From contig NZ_CP054916.1 in NCBI RefSeq assembly GCF_013364155.1, forward strand, positions 1,116,001 to 1,180,000: a stretch of 64,000 nucleotides of DNA, in the 5' to 3' direction. The stretch's first letter is position 1, and every line of letters starts with the position of its first letter. Positions 56,133-64,000 of this stretch are shown piece after piece. The DNA comes from Streptomyces sp. NA02950. Lineage in GTDB: Bacteria > Actinomycetota > Actinomycetes > Streptomycetales > Streptomycetaceae. The notes beneath the pieces were generated by a model, which ran no database searches, had not been told where the DNA came from, and saw nothing but the letters and a program-made list of their open reading frames with translations. A program made the position numbers and the translations under genes.

Positions 56133-56798
56133 GTGCAACGGACCTCGCACATCGTCAGCGATGTGATGACGCATACGGTGGTGGCCGTCGGCCGCGAGGC
56201 GCCGTTCAAGGAGATCGTCCGGACGCTGGAGCAGTGGCGGGTCAGCGCACTGCCGGTGCTGGAGGGCGAGGGCCGGGTCATCGGTGTGGTCTCCGAGGCG
56301 GATCTGCTGCCCAAGGAGGAGTTCCGGGACAGCGATCCGGCCCGGGTGTCCCAGCTGCGCGATCTGCCGGACGCGGCCAAGGCGGGCGCGCTGACCGCCG
56401 AGGAGCTGATGACCTCCCCGGCCATCACGGTGCACGCGAGCGCGACGCTGGCGGAGGCCGCGCGCATCATGACGCACAAGCGCGTCAAGCGGCTGCCGGT
56501 GGTCGACGAAGAAGGCCGTCTGGAGGGCATCGTCAGCCGTGCCGATCTGCTGAAGGTCTTTCTGCGGCCGGACGAGGACATCGAGGAGGAGGTGCGCCGC
56601 GAGGTGGTGGCCCATCTCTTCCCGAGCCCGGGACAGACGGTCCAGGTCAGCGTCAGCGAGGGCGTGGTCACCCTCACCGGCCGGATCAGGGACGCCGTTC
56701 TCGTTCCAGCGGCGGCCCGGCTGATCCGGGCGGTCGAGGGCGTGGTGGACTTCGACAACCAGCTCACGACGGCTCCGCCCGCGGCACAGCGGTCGTAG
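56133..56798 (+). CDS. CBS-pair and BON domain protein
   Basis: A 221-residue paralogue of the protein at 48042. CBS motifs lie at about 10-65 ('VSALPVLEGEGRVIGVVSEA') and 90-145 ('VKRLPVVDEEGRLEGIVSRA'), and a BON domain at about 155-212 ('VSVSEGVVTLTGRIRDAVLV'). It probably binds adenine nucleotides. GTG start with GGAGGAAG upstream. It follows the cNMP-binding gene by 73 bp. Confidence 0.92.
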   Translation: MQRTSHIVSDVMTHTVVAVGREAPFKEIVRTLEQWRVSALPVLEGEGRVIGVVSEADLLPKEEFRDSDPARVSQLRDLPDAAKAGALTAEELMTSPAITVHASATLAEAARIMTHKRVKRLPVVDEEGRLEGIVSRADLLKVFLRPDEDIEEEVRREVVAHLFPSPGQTVQVSVSEGVVTLTGRIRDAVLVPAAARLIRAVEGVVDFDNQLTTAPPAAQRS

Positions 56799-56857
56799 AG
56801 GCCGTAGAGGAGGTCGCAGAGCGCAGAGGTCGTAGAGCGTAAGAGCCGGAGCCATCC

Positions 56858-56939
56858 GCTCTCAGAGGTGACGGCTCCAGCGCGGCTCGACCTCGGCCGC
56901 TCTCAGAGGTGACGGCTCCAGCGCGGCTCGACCTCGGCC
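56858..56939. repeat. Perfect 41-bp tandem duplication at the 3' end of the Rv1733c-like gene
   Basis: 56858-56898 and 56899-56939 are identical. The copy at 56899 contains the last codons and stop (56903) of the minus-strand gene; the other lies just after the stop. The duplication therefore leaves the protein unchanged. Confidence 0.95.
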
Positions 56940-57481
56940 CAGGCACGCTCCCACTCCCGGGCCCGGCTGCGGTCCATCCGCCACCGCACCACCCCGCGCC
57001 CGGCCAGCGCCACCGCGGCCACCCCCGCCGCCGCCGACGCACCGGCCAGCGAGGCCCGGGTCGCGATCTGCTCAGCGGTGGGCGGCGCGGGGACCAGTCG
57101 GCCGCGGCCGTCGACCCACACCGGCGTAGTGGTACCGGCCCGCCGCCCCTCGTGGACCAGGGCGGAGCCGGTGTGCACGGCACCGTCCGGAGCGGTCCAC
57201 CGCACGGGGGTGCGCACCTGGTCGGTGTCGGTGCCGTCGCCCGTGGGCGGCGCGGGGGGAGCCTGCTCCAGCAGCACCGCGGGCACCCGGTACCGCTCGG
57301 CCCGCTCCTGACGCAGCACCTCGTCCACGGCACTGCCCGCGACCACGCCCGCCGCCGGGCCGCCGACCGCCATCACCAGGGCGGTCACCAGCACGACCCA
57401 CGCCTCGGCCACGTCGGAGCGGCGTCTGAGCGGACTGCGCCGCCAGCGCCACAGCCACCGCCCCCGCACGTTCGTGCCCAT
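56903..57481 (-). CDS. Rv1733c-like membrane protein
   Basis: A 192-residue protein of the Rv1733c family. The N-terminus '[20 protein letters not shown]' leads to a helix (about 28-50), a central extracytoplasmic part (about 52-150; '[14 protein letters not shown]', '[17 protein letters not shown]'), and a second helix (about 152-172). Rv1733c belongs to the DosR dormancy regulon of M. tuberculosis; its function is unknown. It is divergent from the response regulator, with two candidate boxes between them. No strong ribosome site is seen before ATG 57481. Confidence 0.87.
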   Translation of the reverse strand: MGTNVRGRWLWRWRRSPLRRRSDVAEAWVVLVTALVMAVGGPAAGVVAGSAVDEVLRQERAERYRVPAVLLEQAPPAPPTGDGTDTDQVRTPVRWTAPDGAVHTGSALVHEGRRAGTTTPVWVDGRGRLVPAPPTAEQIATRASLAGASAAAGVAAVALAGRGVVRWRMDRSRAREWERAWAEVEPRWSRHL

Positions 57482-57539
57482 GCCGCGACCGTCGCATGCG
57501 CGGGAGCCCGGGACGAGGGCCGGGCAGACCCCTGTGCCG

Positions 57540-57585
57540 GGGGCCTTTCGGTCCCGTCGCCGCCCCGCGGGGGCCCGTTCGGCCC
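57540..57585. promoter_or_regulatory. Pair of candidate DevR-type boxes at the response-regulator promoter
   Basis: GGGGCCTTTCGGTCC (57540-57554) and GGGCCCGTTCGGCCC (57571-57585) lie 31 bp apart between the divergent Rv1733c-like gene and the response regulator gene. This placement suggests autoregulation. Confidence 0.62.
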
Positions 57586-57698
57586 TGGTGCGGCCCTCGG
57601 CGGATGCGCCACGATCTTCAGCGAGGGGGACGGGTGAGCCCACGCAGCGGGCGGATTCGGACAACGGGCGGACACGGACCAGCGGTGCGAGGAGCGCC

Positions 57699-58436
57699 AT
57701 GACCGAGACACGGGAATCCCCGCCGACACCGCACCCCATCAGGGTGTTCCTGCTCGACGACCACGAGGTGGTCCGGCGCGGGCTGCACGACCTGCTGGAC
57801 GCCGAGCCCGACATCGAGGTGGTCGGGGACGCCGGGACCGTCGACCACGCGCTGGCGCGGGGCCCCGCGCTCCGGCCGGACGTGGCCATCCTGGACGTCC
57901 GGCTGCCGGACGGGGACGGCATCACGGTCTGCCGTGAGCTGCGCTCCCGGATGCCGGCTCTGGCCTGTCTGATGCTCACCTCGTTCGACGACGACGATGC
58001 CCTGCTGGACGCGATCATGGCCGGGGCCGCGGGCTATGTCCTCAAGCAGATCAAGGGCTCCGATCTGGTCTCCGCGGTCCGTACGGTCGCCTCCGGGCAG
58101 TCGATGCTCGATCCGGCGACCACCGCCCGGCTGATGCGCACCCTGCGCGGGGACACCACCCCGCAGGAGCCGAAGGACGAGGTGCTGGCCGGGCTGTCGC
58201 CACGGGAGCGGGAGATCCTGGTGCTGATCGGCGAGGGGCTGACCAACCGGCAGATCGGCAAGCGGCTCTTCCTCTCCGAGAAGACGGTCAAGAACCACAT
58301 CTCCCGGCTGCTGGCCAAGCTGGGCGTCGAGCGCCGCATCCAGGCGGCGGTGCTGGCGACCCACTCCTCCCCGCCGTCCCCCGACGAGCACCCGGCGCGC
58401 TCCGCGCCCCAGGCGCCCCATGCGCCCCACCGCTGA
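57699..58436 (+). CDS. NarL/DevR-family response regulator
   Basis: A 245-residue response regulator. The receiver domain (about 14-135) has acidic residues Asp20-Asp21, phosphoacceptor Asp66 in '[12 protein letters not shown]', and the Lys in 'GYVLKQ'. The LuxR-type helix-turn-helix (about 164-225) is '[20 protein letters not shown]' followed by '[18 protein letters not shown]'. It is most likely the counterpart of DevR/DosR and Streptomyces OsdR. The GAF histidine kinase at 59625 is the probable partner. The regulator of the 15-bp boxes in this island is inferred to be this protein. GAGGAG precedes ATG 57699. Confidence 0.92.
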   Translation: MTETRESPPTPHPIRVFLLDDHEVVRRGLHDLLDAEPDIEVVGDAGTVDHALARGPALRPDVAILDVRLPDGDGITVCRELRSRMPALACLMLTSFDDDDALLDAIMAGAAGYVLKQIKGSDLVSAVRTVASGQSMLDPATTARLMRTLRGDTTPQEPKDEVLAGLSPREREILVLIGEGLTNRQIGKRLFLSEKTVKNHISRLLAKLGVERRIQAAVLATHSSPPSPDEHPARSAPQAPHAPHR

Positions 58437-58466
58437 GGGCAGCCGCGTACCAACCGGTCCCACCTC

Positions 58467-58481
58467 CGGGACCAACGGCCC
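58467..58481. promoter_or_regulatory. Candidate DevR-type box upstream of the nitroreductase gene
   Basis: CGGGACCAACGGCCC lies 76 bp before the start codon. A weaker half-similar sequence (ACCAACCGGTCCC, 58449-58461) lies 22 bp upstream of it. Confidence 0.55.
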
Positions 58482-58556
58482 CTGCCCCTCCCGGTTTCCC
58501 GCGCCGCACGCTGACTGCGCGGGGAACCGCCCGCGCCCACCGGCGAGGAGAACACC

Positions 58557-59555
58557 ATGCAGCCCGCAGCACTCGACGCGGCCATCCTGGAGAAACTGAT
58601 CTCCGCTGCCGTGGCCGCTCCGTCGATGCACAACACCCAGCCGTGGCGGTACCGGCTGAACCCCGACACCGTCACGCTGGAGGTCCGGGCCGCCCCGGAG
58701 CGCGCCCTGCGCCAGGCCGACCCGATGGGACGGGCCCTGAGCGTCTCCGCCGGGGCCGCCGTGTTCAATCTGCGCGTGGCCGTGGCCCACTTCGGCTGGG
58801 AACCGGTGGTCCGGCTGCTGCCGCACCGCTCCCAGCCGGATCTGCTGGCAACGGTGCGGCTGGCCGCGTCACCCCGCGGCCGGGCGCACCCCGGGCACGA
58901 CGAGCTGTACGACGTGATCTGGCGGCGGCACAGCAGCAGGCTGCCCTACTCGGGCCGCCGTCTGCCGCGTCAACTGCTGTACCAGCTGGCCGAGGCCGCC
59001 CACGAGGACGGGGCCACCCTGTATCTCGCGGGCCCGGAGGAGGCCTCCCATCTGCTGCGGCTGACCGCCGAGGCGGAGCAGCGCAACACCCATGACCAGC
59101 GGCGGGCCGCCGAGAGCCGGGAGTGGGTCCGCGAGAGCGGTCCGTACGGGATCCCCACGGCGGCCCTCGGCCCCCAGGACAGCGCCCGGCGGCTGCCGGT
59201 GCGGGACTTCCGCGGCGTCGGGACGGACGGCCGAAAGCCGACGGCGGTGTTCGAGAGCCGTCCCACGATCGCGGTGCTGACCACCGGCCACGACCGGCGG
59301 GCGGACTGGCTGCGGGCCGGGCAGGCGCTGGAGCACGTCCTGCTGCTCGCGACCTCGCGCGCGGTACGGGCCTCGCTGCTGCACCAGGCGCTGGAGTGGT
59401 CGGATCTGCGGTGGGCGCTGAGCGACGGCCGCCGGGCGCCGGGCCATGTGCAGATGCTGATCCGGCTCGGGTACGGGCCGACGGGGCCGGCCACTCCGCG
59501 CAGCGGGGTGCATGACGTACTCGACGGCGACCCGGGCGATCTGACGAGCTACTGA
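58557..59555 (+). CDS. Acg-like nitroreductase family protein
   Basis: A 332-residue protein with the nitroreductase start 'LISAAVAAPSMHNTQPWRYR' and two half-barrels, including 'IWRRHSSRLPYSGRRLP' and C-terminal 'MLIRLGYGPTGPATPR', which is the Acg (Rv2032/Rv3131) pattern. Acg proteins bind FMN but cover it with a lid and lack reductase activity; they are dormancy-regulon members and may store flavin. GGCGAGGAG precedes the ATG. A candidate box lies 76 bp upstream. Confidence 0.9.
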   Translation: MQPAALDAAILEKLISAAVAAPSMHNTQPWRYRLNPDTVTLEVRAAPERALRQADPMGRALSVSAGAAVFNLRVAVAHFGWEPVVRLLPHRSQPDLLATVRLAASPRGRAHPGHDELYDVIWRRHSSRLPYSGRRLPRQLLYQLAEAAHEDGATLYLAGPEEASHLLRLTAEAEQRNTHDQRRAAESREWVRESGPYGIPTAALGPQDSARRLPVRDFRGVGTDGRKPTAVFESRPTIAVLTTGHDRRADWLRAGQALEHVLLLATSRAVRASLLHQALEWSDLRWALSDGRRAPGHVQMLIRLGYGPTGPATPRSGVHDVLDGDPGDLTSY

Positions 59556-59624
59556 GGCCACCGGCCGCGGGCCGCCGTTTCGCGCGGGGCACCGGCCGTG
59601 AGCCGTCCCGCGAGGGCGCCGGGC

Positions 59625-61337
59625 TCAGGGGCTGCGCAGCGGTACGCCCCAGACCAGCCGGGCCCCGCCGCCCGGTGGCACCTGGAGGACCAGCTCACCG
59701 CCGTACTTCTCGGCGCGCTCCGCCAGGTTGCGCAGTCCGCTGCGCCGCCCGCCCTCCGGGATGCCGATCCCGTTGTCGGTGACGGTCAGGGTGAGCCGCC
59801 CGGCGGCGACGACGAGGGAGACCTCCGCGGCGTCGGCCCGCGCGTGCCGGGCGGTGTTCGACAGCGACTCGGCGAGGACCGCGACCATGTCGTCCGCGAC
59901 GGGGCGCGGCACATCGGTGTCGACCAGGCCCTCGGTGCGCAGCGAGGGGGTGAAGCCGAGCGCGGGCACGGCCTCCTCGATGGTCTTGGCCGTACGGACG
60001 CGCAGCCCCTGGACGGCGGGACCCGCCTCATGGGACCGCAGCCCGAAGATCGTCGACCGAATGATCTTGATGGTGTCGTCGAGGTCGTCCACCACCCGCA
60101 GCAGCCGTTCGGAGCCCTCGGGGTGCTGGACGAAGCGCAGGGTGCTCTGGAGCGTCATCCCGGCGGCGAACAGCCGCTGGATGGCCAGGTCGTGCAGATC
60201 GCGGGCGATCCGGTCGCGGTCCTCGAGCAGGGCGAGCTGTTCGGCGTCGCGCCGCCGCTCGGCCAGTTTCATGGCGATCGCCGCCTGGCCCGCGAAGCCG
60301 AGCAGGGTGTCGGTCTCGATCTGGGTGAAGGGCGCGCTGTGCGCCGCGCGGGCCAGCGACAGCACCCCGCCCACTCCGTCGCTGGTGCGCATCGGCACCG
60401 CGACGGCCGGGCCGAGTCCCTCCCAGCGCCGGGGGCCCACCGTGATCCGCGGATCGTTCCCGACGTCGGTGCTGGTGACCGGCTCGGAGGCGGTGAAGGC
60501 GGCACCGGCGAAGGTGCCCCGGCAGGGCAGCACCAGACCGCGGTGCGCCTCGGCGTCGATACCCGCCGCGAGTGCCACCTCCAGATCGTCGCTTCCGGCG
60601 ACGGGCAGCATCAGCACCCCGAGATCGGCGGAGAGGATCCGGCGGGCGTGGTCGACGATCAGCTCCAGCACACTGGTCTCGTCCACGCCGGACAGCAGGC
60701 TGTTGGTGACCTCCGCGTTCGCCTCCAGCCAGTGCTGGCGGTGCTGGGCCTCCTCGTAGAGCCGGGCGTTCTCGATGGCCACGCCCGCGGCCACGGCCAG
60801 GGTGGACAGCACCGTCTCGTCCTCCCCGTCGAACTCCTGCCCGCCGCGCTTCTCGGTCAGATAGAGATTTCCGAAGACCTCGTCCCGCACCCGGATGGGC
60901 ACCCCCAGGAAGGAGCGCATCGGCGGATGGCCCGGCGGAAAGCCGTACGAGGCGGGGTGCTCCGAGAGCTCGGCCAGCCGCAGCGGCTCGGGGTGGCGGA
61001 TCAGCTCGCCGAGGATGCCGTGGCCGGAGGGCAGGCCCCCGATCGTCTCGATCCGCTCCTTGTCGACGCCCACCGGCAGGAACTCCGCGAGCCGCTGGTC
61101 CTCGCCGATGACGCCGAGCGCCCCGTACTCGGCGTCCACCAGGATCACCGCGGCCTCCACGATCCGCCGCAGTACGTGGGACAGATCGAGCTCACGGCCG
61201 ACCGAGAGCACGGCTTCCAGCAGGCTGTACACCCGGTCCTGGGTGCCGCGCACCGCGTCGATGCGGACCTGCAGCTCTTCCAGCAGCTCGTCCAGCCGCA
61301 GGCGGGGCAGGTCCTCCGGATTCCTCGCGCTCTCCAT
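59625..61337 (-). CDS. GAF-GAF sensor histidine kinase (DevS/DosT-like)
   Basis: A 570-residue soluble kinase. GAF-A covers about 50-195, GAF-B about 215-365, the dimerisation/phosphoacceptor helix holds His382 in 'RDRIARDLHDLAIQRL', and the ATPase domain (about 475-568) has N-box 'ESLSNTARHA' and G-box 'DNGIGI' (521-526). GAF-A contains 'YGFPPGHPPMRSFLGVP'; the His (137) aligns by eye with the heme ligand region of M. tuberculosis DevS, so oxygen/NO/redox sensing is likely. ATG 61337 has GGAGG about 11 nt upstream. It converges on the nitroreductase and is the likely partner of the response regulator at 57699. Confidence 0.92.
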   Translation of the reverse strand: MESARNPEDLPRLRLDELLEELQVRIDAVRGTQDRVYSLLEAVLSVGRELDLSHVLRRIVEAAVILVDAEYGALGVIGEDQRLAEFLPVGVDKERIETIGGLPSGHGILGELIRHPEPLRLAELSEHPASYGFPPGHPPMRSFLGVPIRVRDEVFGNLYLTEKRGGQEFDGEDETVLSTLAVAAGVAIENARLYEEAQHRQHWLEANAEVTNSLLSGVDETSVLELIVDHARRILSADLGVLMLPVAGSDDLEVALAAGIDAEAHRGLVLPCRGTFAGAAFTASEPVTSTDVGNDPRITVGPRRWEGLGPAVAVPMRTSDGVGGVLSLARAAHSAPFTQIETDTLLGFAGQAAIAMKLAERRRDAEQLALLEDRDRIARDLHDLAIQRLFAAGMTLQSTLRFVQHPEGSERLLRVVDDLDDTIKIIRSTIFGLRSHEAGPAVQGLRVRTAKTIEEAVPALGFTPSLRTEGLVDTDVPRPVADDMVAVLAESLSNTARHARADAAEVSLVVAAGRLTLTVTDNGIGIPEGGRRSGLRNLAERAEKYGGELVLQVPPGGGARLVWGVPLRSP

Positions 61338-61396
61338 GCCCACCGTGCCTCCGTCGGCTTCAGCGCGCCCGGCCGCGTCCTGCACGGTCTTCCTCT

Positions 61397-61888
61397 TCAC
61401 GGTAGCGGCGCCCCGTTGACCAGCGCGTCGAGCCGGTCCAGGAAGAGCCCCTGCTTGGCCACGATCTTCGTACGGGCCCGTTCGAGATCCAGCCACTCCA
61501 CCCGGTCGATCTCGGGGAACTCCCGCATCCGGCCGGATCCCCGGGGCCACTCCATGGTGAAGGTGCCGGGGGTGACCTCCTCCGGATCGAGATCACCCGC
61601 CAGGGCCCAGACCGCCACCAGCTTCCCGCCGGTCTGCCGGACCGAGCCGAGCGGCAGCAGCTCACCGCCGGGCGGCGGCAGTCCGAGCTCCTCCTCGAAC
61701 TCCCGGCGCGCGGCGGCCTCGGGGGGCTCCTCCTCGGTGTACTCGCCCTTGGGCACGGACCACGCGCGCTCGTCCTTGGCGGCCCAGAACGGGCCTCCCA
61801 TATGGCCGAGCAGCACCTCGGTGGCCACTCCCGTGCCCCGGAACAGCAGGATTCCGGCGCTGCGCTTCTCCGTGCGGTTCTCCGTCAC
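61397..61888 (-). CDS. NUDIX hydrolase
   Basis: A 163-residue hydrolase with the full Nudix box, 'GEYTEEEPPEAAARREFEEE' followed by Leu-Gly-Leu, at about 48-70. The start 'SAGILLFRG' and 'WSVPKGEY' resemble the DUF4916/Ap4A-type NUDIX proteins. The substrate is unknown. It lies 59 bp upstream of the histidine kinase on the same strand and may be co-transcribed. Confidence 0.92.
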   Translation of the reverse strand: MTENRTEKRSAGILLFRGTGVATEVLLGHMGGPFWAAKDERAWSVPKGEYTEEEPPEAAARREFEEELGLPPPGGELLPLGSVRQTGGKLVAVWALAGDLDPEEVTPGTFTMEWPRGSGRMREFPEIDRVEWLDLERARTKIVAKQGLFLDRLDALVNGAPLP

Positions 61889-61957
61889 AGTGCCCAGTGT
61901 GCGGCCGGAGCCGCCGCGCCGCGTCTCGTTTCGGACGTACCGCGCCGCCGGACGCCG

Positions 61958-62728
61958 TCAGACCCTGCGGGCGTAGCCGAGGTAGGTGACCAGCGGCCGG
62001 GCGCCCGGCGCGAGCACCACCTCGACCAGGGACGGGATCCGCTCGTCGGTGATCCGGCCGCGGCGGCGGGCCACGGTGGCCCGGACCAGACGGACGGGAT
62101 CCTTTGGACGGAAGTCGCAGACGTCCTCCTGGCGCAGTCCGTGCCGGTCCAGCGCCGCGGCCAGTTCGGCAGGGGTGCGCAGCCGGTCCGCCGCATAGCG
62201 TCCGGCGGGCATGATCCGCGTCGTCGGGAATCGCTGGAAGGCGCCGAGGTAGATCAGCCGGGACAGCGGGGTGCGGTTCACGGTGTCGTAGACCAGCGCC
62301 CCGCCGGGCCGCAGTACCCGGGCGGCCTCCGCCAGCACCCGGTCGAGCCGGGACGTGATCTCGAAGGTGTCCGCGCAGTAGACGAGGTCGAACGAGGCGT
62401 CGACGAGGCCGAGTTCCTCGGCGGGGGCGGTCAGATACACGATCCCGGGACGTTCGGGCCCATGTGCCTCACGGGCCAGTTCGGTGGCGGCGGCGGACGG
62501 ATCGGCGGCCACGACCTCGAAGCCGAGCCCGGCGAGACCGCGGGCCAGCAGCCCGCGACCGCTTCCCACCACCAGGGCCCGGCTCCCGGACGCGCACAGC
62601 CCCACCCCCGTGAGGGCTGTCCGTACATAGGCCAGTCGCGCTTCCTGGAAGGCGACGGCCCGGATCTGACGGCCGTCGACCGCCTCCGGCGCGCGTGAGT
62701 CCAGCTCGATACGCGGGGCACCGGGCAT
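61958..62728 (-). CDS. Class I SAM-dependent methyltransferase (UbiG-like)
   Basis: A 256-residue methyltransferase. SAM motif I is 'ALVVGSGRGLLARGLAGLG', motif II 'DLVYCADTFE', and motif III 'VLRPGGALVYDTVNR'. The length and spacing resemble 3-demethylubiquinone O-methyltransferases, though actinobacteria make menaquinone, so the true substrate is probably another small molecule. It is divergent from the HxlR regulator, with paired palindromes between them. Confidence 0.88.
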   Translation of the reverse strand: MPGAPRIELDSRAPEAVDGRQIRAVAFQEARLAYVRTALTGVGLCASGSRALVVGSGRGLLARGLAGLGFEVVAADPSAAATELAREAHGPERPGIVYLTAPAEELGLVDASFDLVYCADTFEITSRLDRVLAEAARVLRPGGALVYDTVNRTPLSRLIYLGAFQRFPTTRIMPAGRYAADRLRTPAELAAALDRHGLRQEDVCDFRPKDPVRLVRATVARRRGRITDERIPSLVEVVLAPGARPLVTYLGYARRV

Positions 62729-62771
62729 GGCCGTCCCCCTCCGATCCCGCTTCCGCGTTCCGTCCGGTCGA

Positions 62772-62814
62772 GTTCCCTGAGGAAACCTAGCATCTTCGGG
62801 TTCCCTCGGGAAAC
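62772..62814. promoter_or_regulatory. Two near-identical palindromes, candidate HxlR operator
   Basis: GTTCCCTGAGGAAAC (62772-62786) and GTTCCCTCGGGAAAC (62800-62814) differ at two positions, are each nearly symmetric, and lie 28 bp apart between the divergent methyltransferase and HxlR genes. HxlR proteins bind such dyads as dimers. Confidence 0.7.
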
Positions 62815-62837
62815 TCGACCTCGGCTAGGGTCGGGGC

Positions 62838-63353
62838 ATGACCCGTACTCCGCTCGGCGAGGTGGCCTGTTCGATCGCCCGCGCCACCGATCTGTTCGGC
62901 GACGCGTGGACGGCGCTGATCATGCGGGATGTGCTGACCGGGGTGACCCGCTTCGACGATCTCGCCCATGACCTCGGTATCTCCCGCAAGGTGCTGGCCG
63001 CCCGGCTGTCCCGGCTGGTCGAGGAGGGGGTACTGATCCGCGAGCGCTACCAGGAGCGGCCGCCGCGCGAGCACTACCGCGCCACCGCCAAGGGCGAGGA
63101 GCTGTATCCGGTGCTGCTGGCCCTGATGAACTGGGGCGACCGCTGGTACTCCGGCACCGCCGGGCCCCCGGCCCGGATCCACCATCTGAGCTGCGGCCAG
63201 GACACCACGGCGGTGTGCGCGTGCGCGCACTGCGGCGAGCCCCTCACGGCCGGGAACACCACCCAACTGCCCGGCCCCGGCGGACGCGTCGGACCGGGCA
63301 CCCGGGTGCTGGGGCCGCTGATCGCCGCCCGCGAGCCGGACCGGGAGGGCTGA
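62838..63353 (+). CDS. HxlR-family transcriptional regulator
   Basis: A 171-residue protein with an HxlR winged helix (about 8-105: 'CSIARATDLFGDAWTALIMR', 'FDDLAHDLGISRKVLAARLS', 'HYRATAKGEELYPVLLAL') and a C-terminal zinc-ribbon-like segment ('CACAHCGEPL'). HxlR proteins respond to electrophiles or small ligands. It is divergent from the methyltransferase and probably controls both through the two palindromes just upstream. Confidence 0.92.
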   Translation: MTRTPLGEVACSIARATDLFGDAWTALIMRDVLTGVTRFDDLAHDLGISRKVLAARLSRLVEEGVLIRERYQERPPREHYRATAKGEELYPVLLALMNWGDRWYSGTAGPPARIHHLSCGQDTTAVCACAHCGEPLTAGNTTQLPGPGGRVGPGTRVLGPLIAAREPDREG

Positions 63354-63390
63354 CCGGCTCAGGCGGCCCCGAACCGGCCACCGCCGATCC

Positions 63391-63440
63391 GGGCCGGGGC
63401 GGACGCTTCGGGCCGGGCGGGCCGGGGCGGACGCTTCGGG
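63391..63440. repeat. 22-bp direct repeat
   Basis: Identical 22-bp copies beginning GGGCCGGGGCGGACGCTTCG lie at 63391-63412 and 63419-63440, a period of 28 bp, in the gap before the DUF2267 gene. Confidence 0.8.
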
Positions 63441-63501
63441 GCGGTGGCGCTGGGCACTCGGGGCAAGAGCGCGGGCATCGACCAGGGAGCGCTGATCCAC
63501 G

Positions 63502-63990
63502 ATGCGCTACGACGAACTGACGGACCAGGTCCGGGCGCGGGCCCGGCTGCCGGACCGGCGGTCGGCCGAGCGGGCGGTCCGGGCGACCCTCGAAACTCTC
63601 GCCGAGCGGATCCCCGACGGGCTGGCGGACCATCTGGCGGCCCAGCTGCCGACCGAGGCCGCCGAGCCGATGCGCCGGGTGGCCGCCTCCCACCGGGGCT
63701 CACCCGAGGAGCGGGCGTACCGGCGCGACCACGGCGAGCGGTTCGACCTCACCGGTTTCGCGGGCCGGATCGCCTGGCGCACCGAGCACACCGAGGAGGA
63801 GGCGCTGCGGGAGGCGAGCGCCTTCTTCGAGGTGCTGGACGCCGCGGTGGACCCGGAGCTGATGGAGAAGGTGTACGGGGTGCTGCCGAGCGACATCCGC
63901 GCCCTGCTCCCGGAGGCGCGGGCCGAGATCGACGACGGGGGCCGGAGCGGGCGCGGCGGTGGCGCGGGCGGCCGCCGGAGCGGCGGATAG
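63502..63990 (+). CDS. DUF2267 family protein
   Basis: A 162-residue protein of the DUF2267 family: 'RYDELTDQVRARARLPDRRS', 'RAVRATLETLAERIPDGLAD', and the second half-repeat 'EEALREASAFFEVL' to 'DIRALLPEA'. These are all-helical proteins of unknown function common in actinobacteria. A Gly/Arg-rich tail follows. ATG 63502 has GGGAG about 14 nt upstream. It ends 10 bp before the window edge. Confidence 0.88.
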   Translation: MRYDELTDQVRARARLPDRRSAERAVRATLETLAERIPDGLADHLAAQLPTEAAEPMRRVAASHRGSPEERAYRRDHGERFDLTGFAGRIAWRTEHTEEEALREASAFFEVLDAAVDPELMEKVYGVLPSDIRALLPEARAEIDDGGRSGRGGGAGGRRSGG

Positions 63991-64000
63991 CGAAACTCAT

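Overview
The window is very GC-rich actinobacterial chromosome, almost certainly Streptomyces. The signs are pervasive GC3-driven coding, a c-di-AMP (ydaO-type) riboswitch ahead of an Rpf/LysM/M23 cell-wall lytic gene, snapalysin, sugar ABC operons without their own ATPase gene, GlpF-GlpK, and an OsdR/DevR-like dormancy gene island. There are no rRNA or tRNA genes, CRISPR arrays or prophage genes. About 57 protein genes can be supported. Many are chained by 4-bp ATGA stop/start overlaps.

Region A (0-11.2 kb) is the most unusual part. It is a predicted biological-conflict locus: a four-helix membrane protein, a nucleosidase-like effector with a C-terminal effector-associated domain (EAD), a VMAP protein whose N-terminus looks like the matching EAD, a MoxR-type AAA+ ATPase, and a 1468-residue protein joining a vWA-like domain to an NB-ARC NTPase and TPRs (FxsT type). 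VMAP, MoxR and FxsT overlap by 4 bp each. Facing them is a two-gene RiPP-like unit: a 63-residue peptide with an FxsA-like leader but no FxSxx C-terminus, a 10-bp hairpin, and a stand-alone HExxH peptide-modifying enzyme. No radical-SAM partner is visible, though the left edge of the locus is cut by the window.

Region B (11.3-16.1 kb) holds a DUF4232 lipoprotein, the riboswitch-controlled Rpf-LysM-M23 protein with a strong terminator, a DUF1876 / phosphoribosyltransferase pair, and a small-protein / DUF72 pair.

Region C (16.1-28.3 kb) contains two sugar systems. The first is a minus-strand PfkB kinase-ABC transporter operon, divergent from a DeoR regulator and GH4 glycosidase. A small inverted-repeat element sits exactly at the GH4 stop codon. 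The second is a DeoR regulator followed by a polyol-type ABC transporter and zinc dehydrogenase, ended by a hairpin.

Region D (28.3-44.4 kb) is mixed metabolism: an FAD oxidoreductase, snapalysin, YceI, RecQ, a GH65 enzyme, a lamin-tail secreted protein, an acyl-CoA synthetase, a GNAT, an acidic-tailed SRPBCC protein beside a basic-tailed partner, formaldehyde dehydrogenase, GlpK and GlpF.

Region E (44.4-61.4 kb) is a dormancy/hypoxia-type island: phosphoketolase, universal stress proteins (one broken by an out-of-frame deletion), two CBS-BON proteins, an alcohol dehydrogenase, an HTH-flavin-barrel fusion, nicotinate phosphoribosyltransferase, a cyclic-nucleotide-binding-type protein, an Rv1733c-like membrane protein, an Acg-like nitroreductase, and a NarL/DevR response regulator with a GAF-GAF histidine kinase. 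A recurring 15-bp motif, roughly GGGnC-N4-CGGCCC, occurs at eight places, mostly upstream of these genes, and is a candidate shared operator.

Region F (61.4-64 kb) has a NUDIX hydrolase, a methyltransferase divergent from an HxlR regulator with two near-identical palindromes between them, and a DUF2267 gene.
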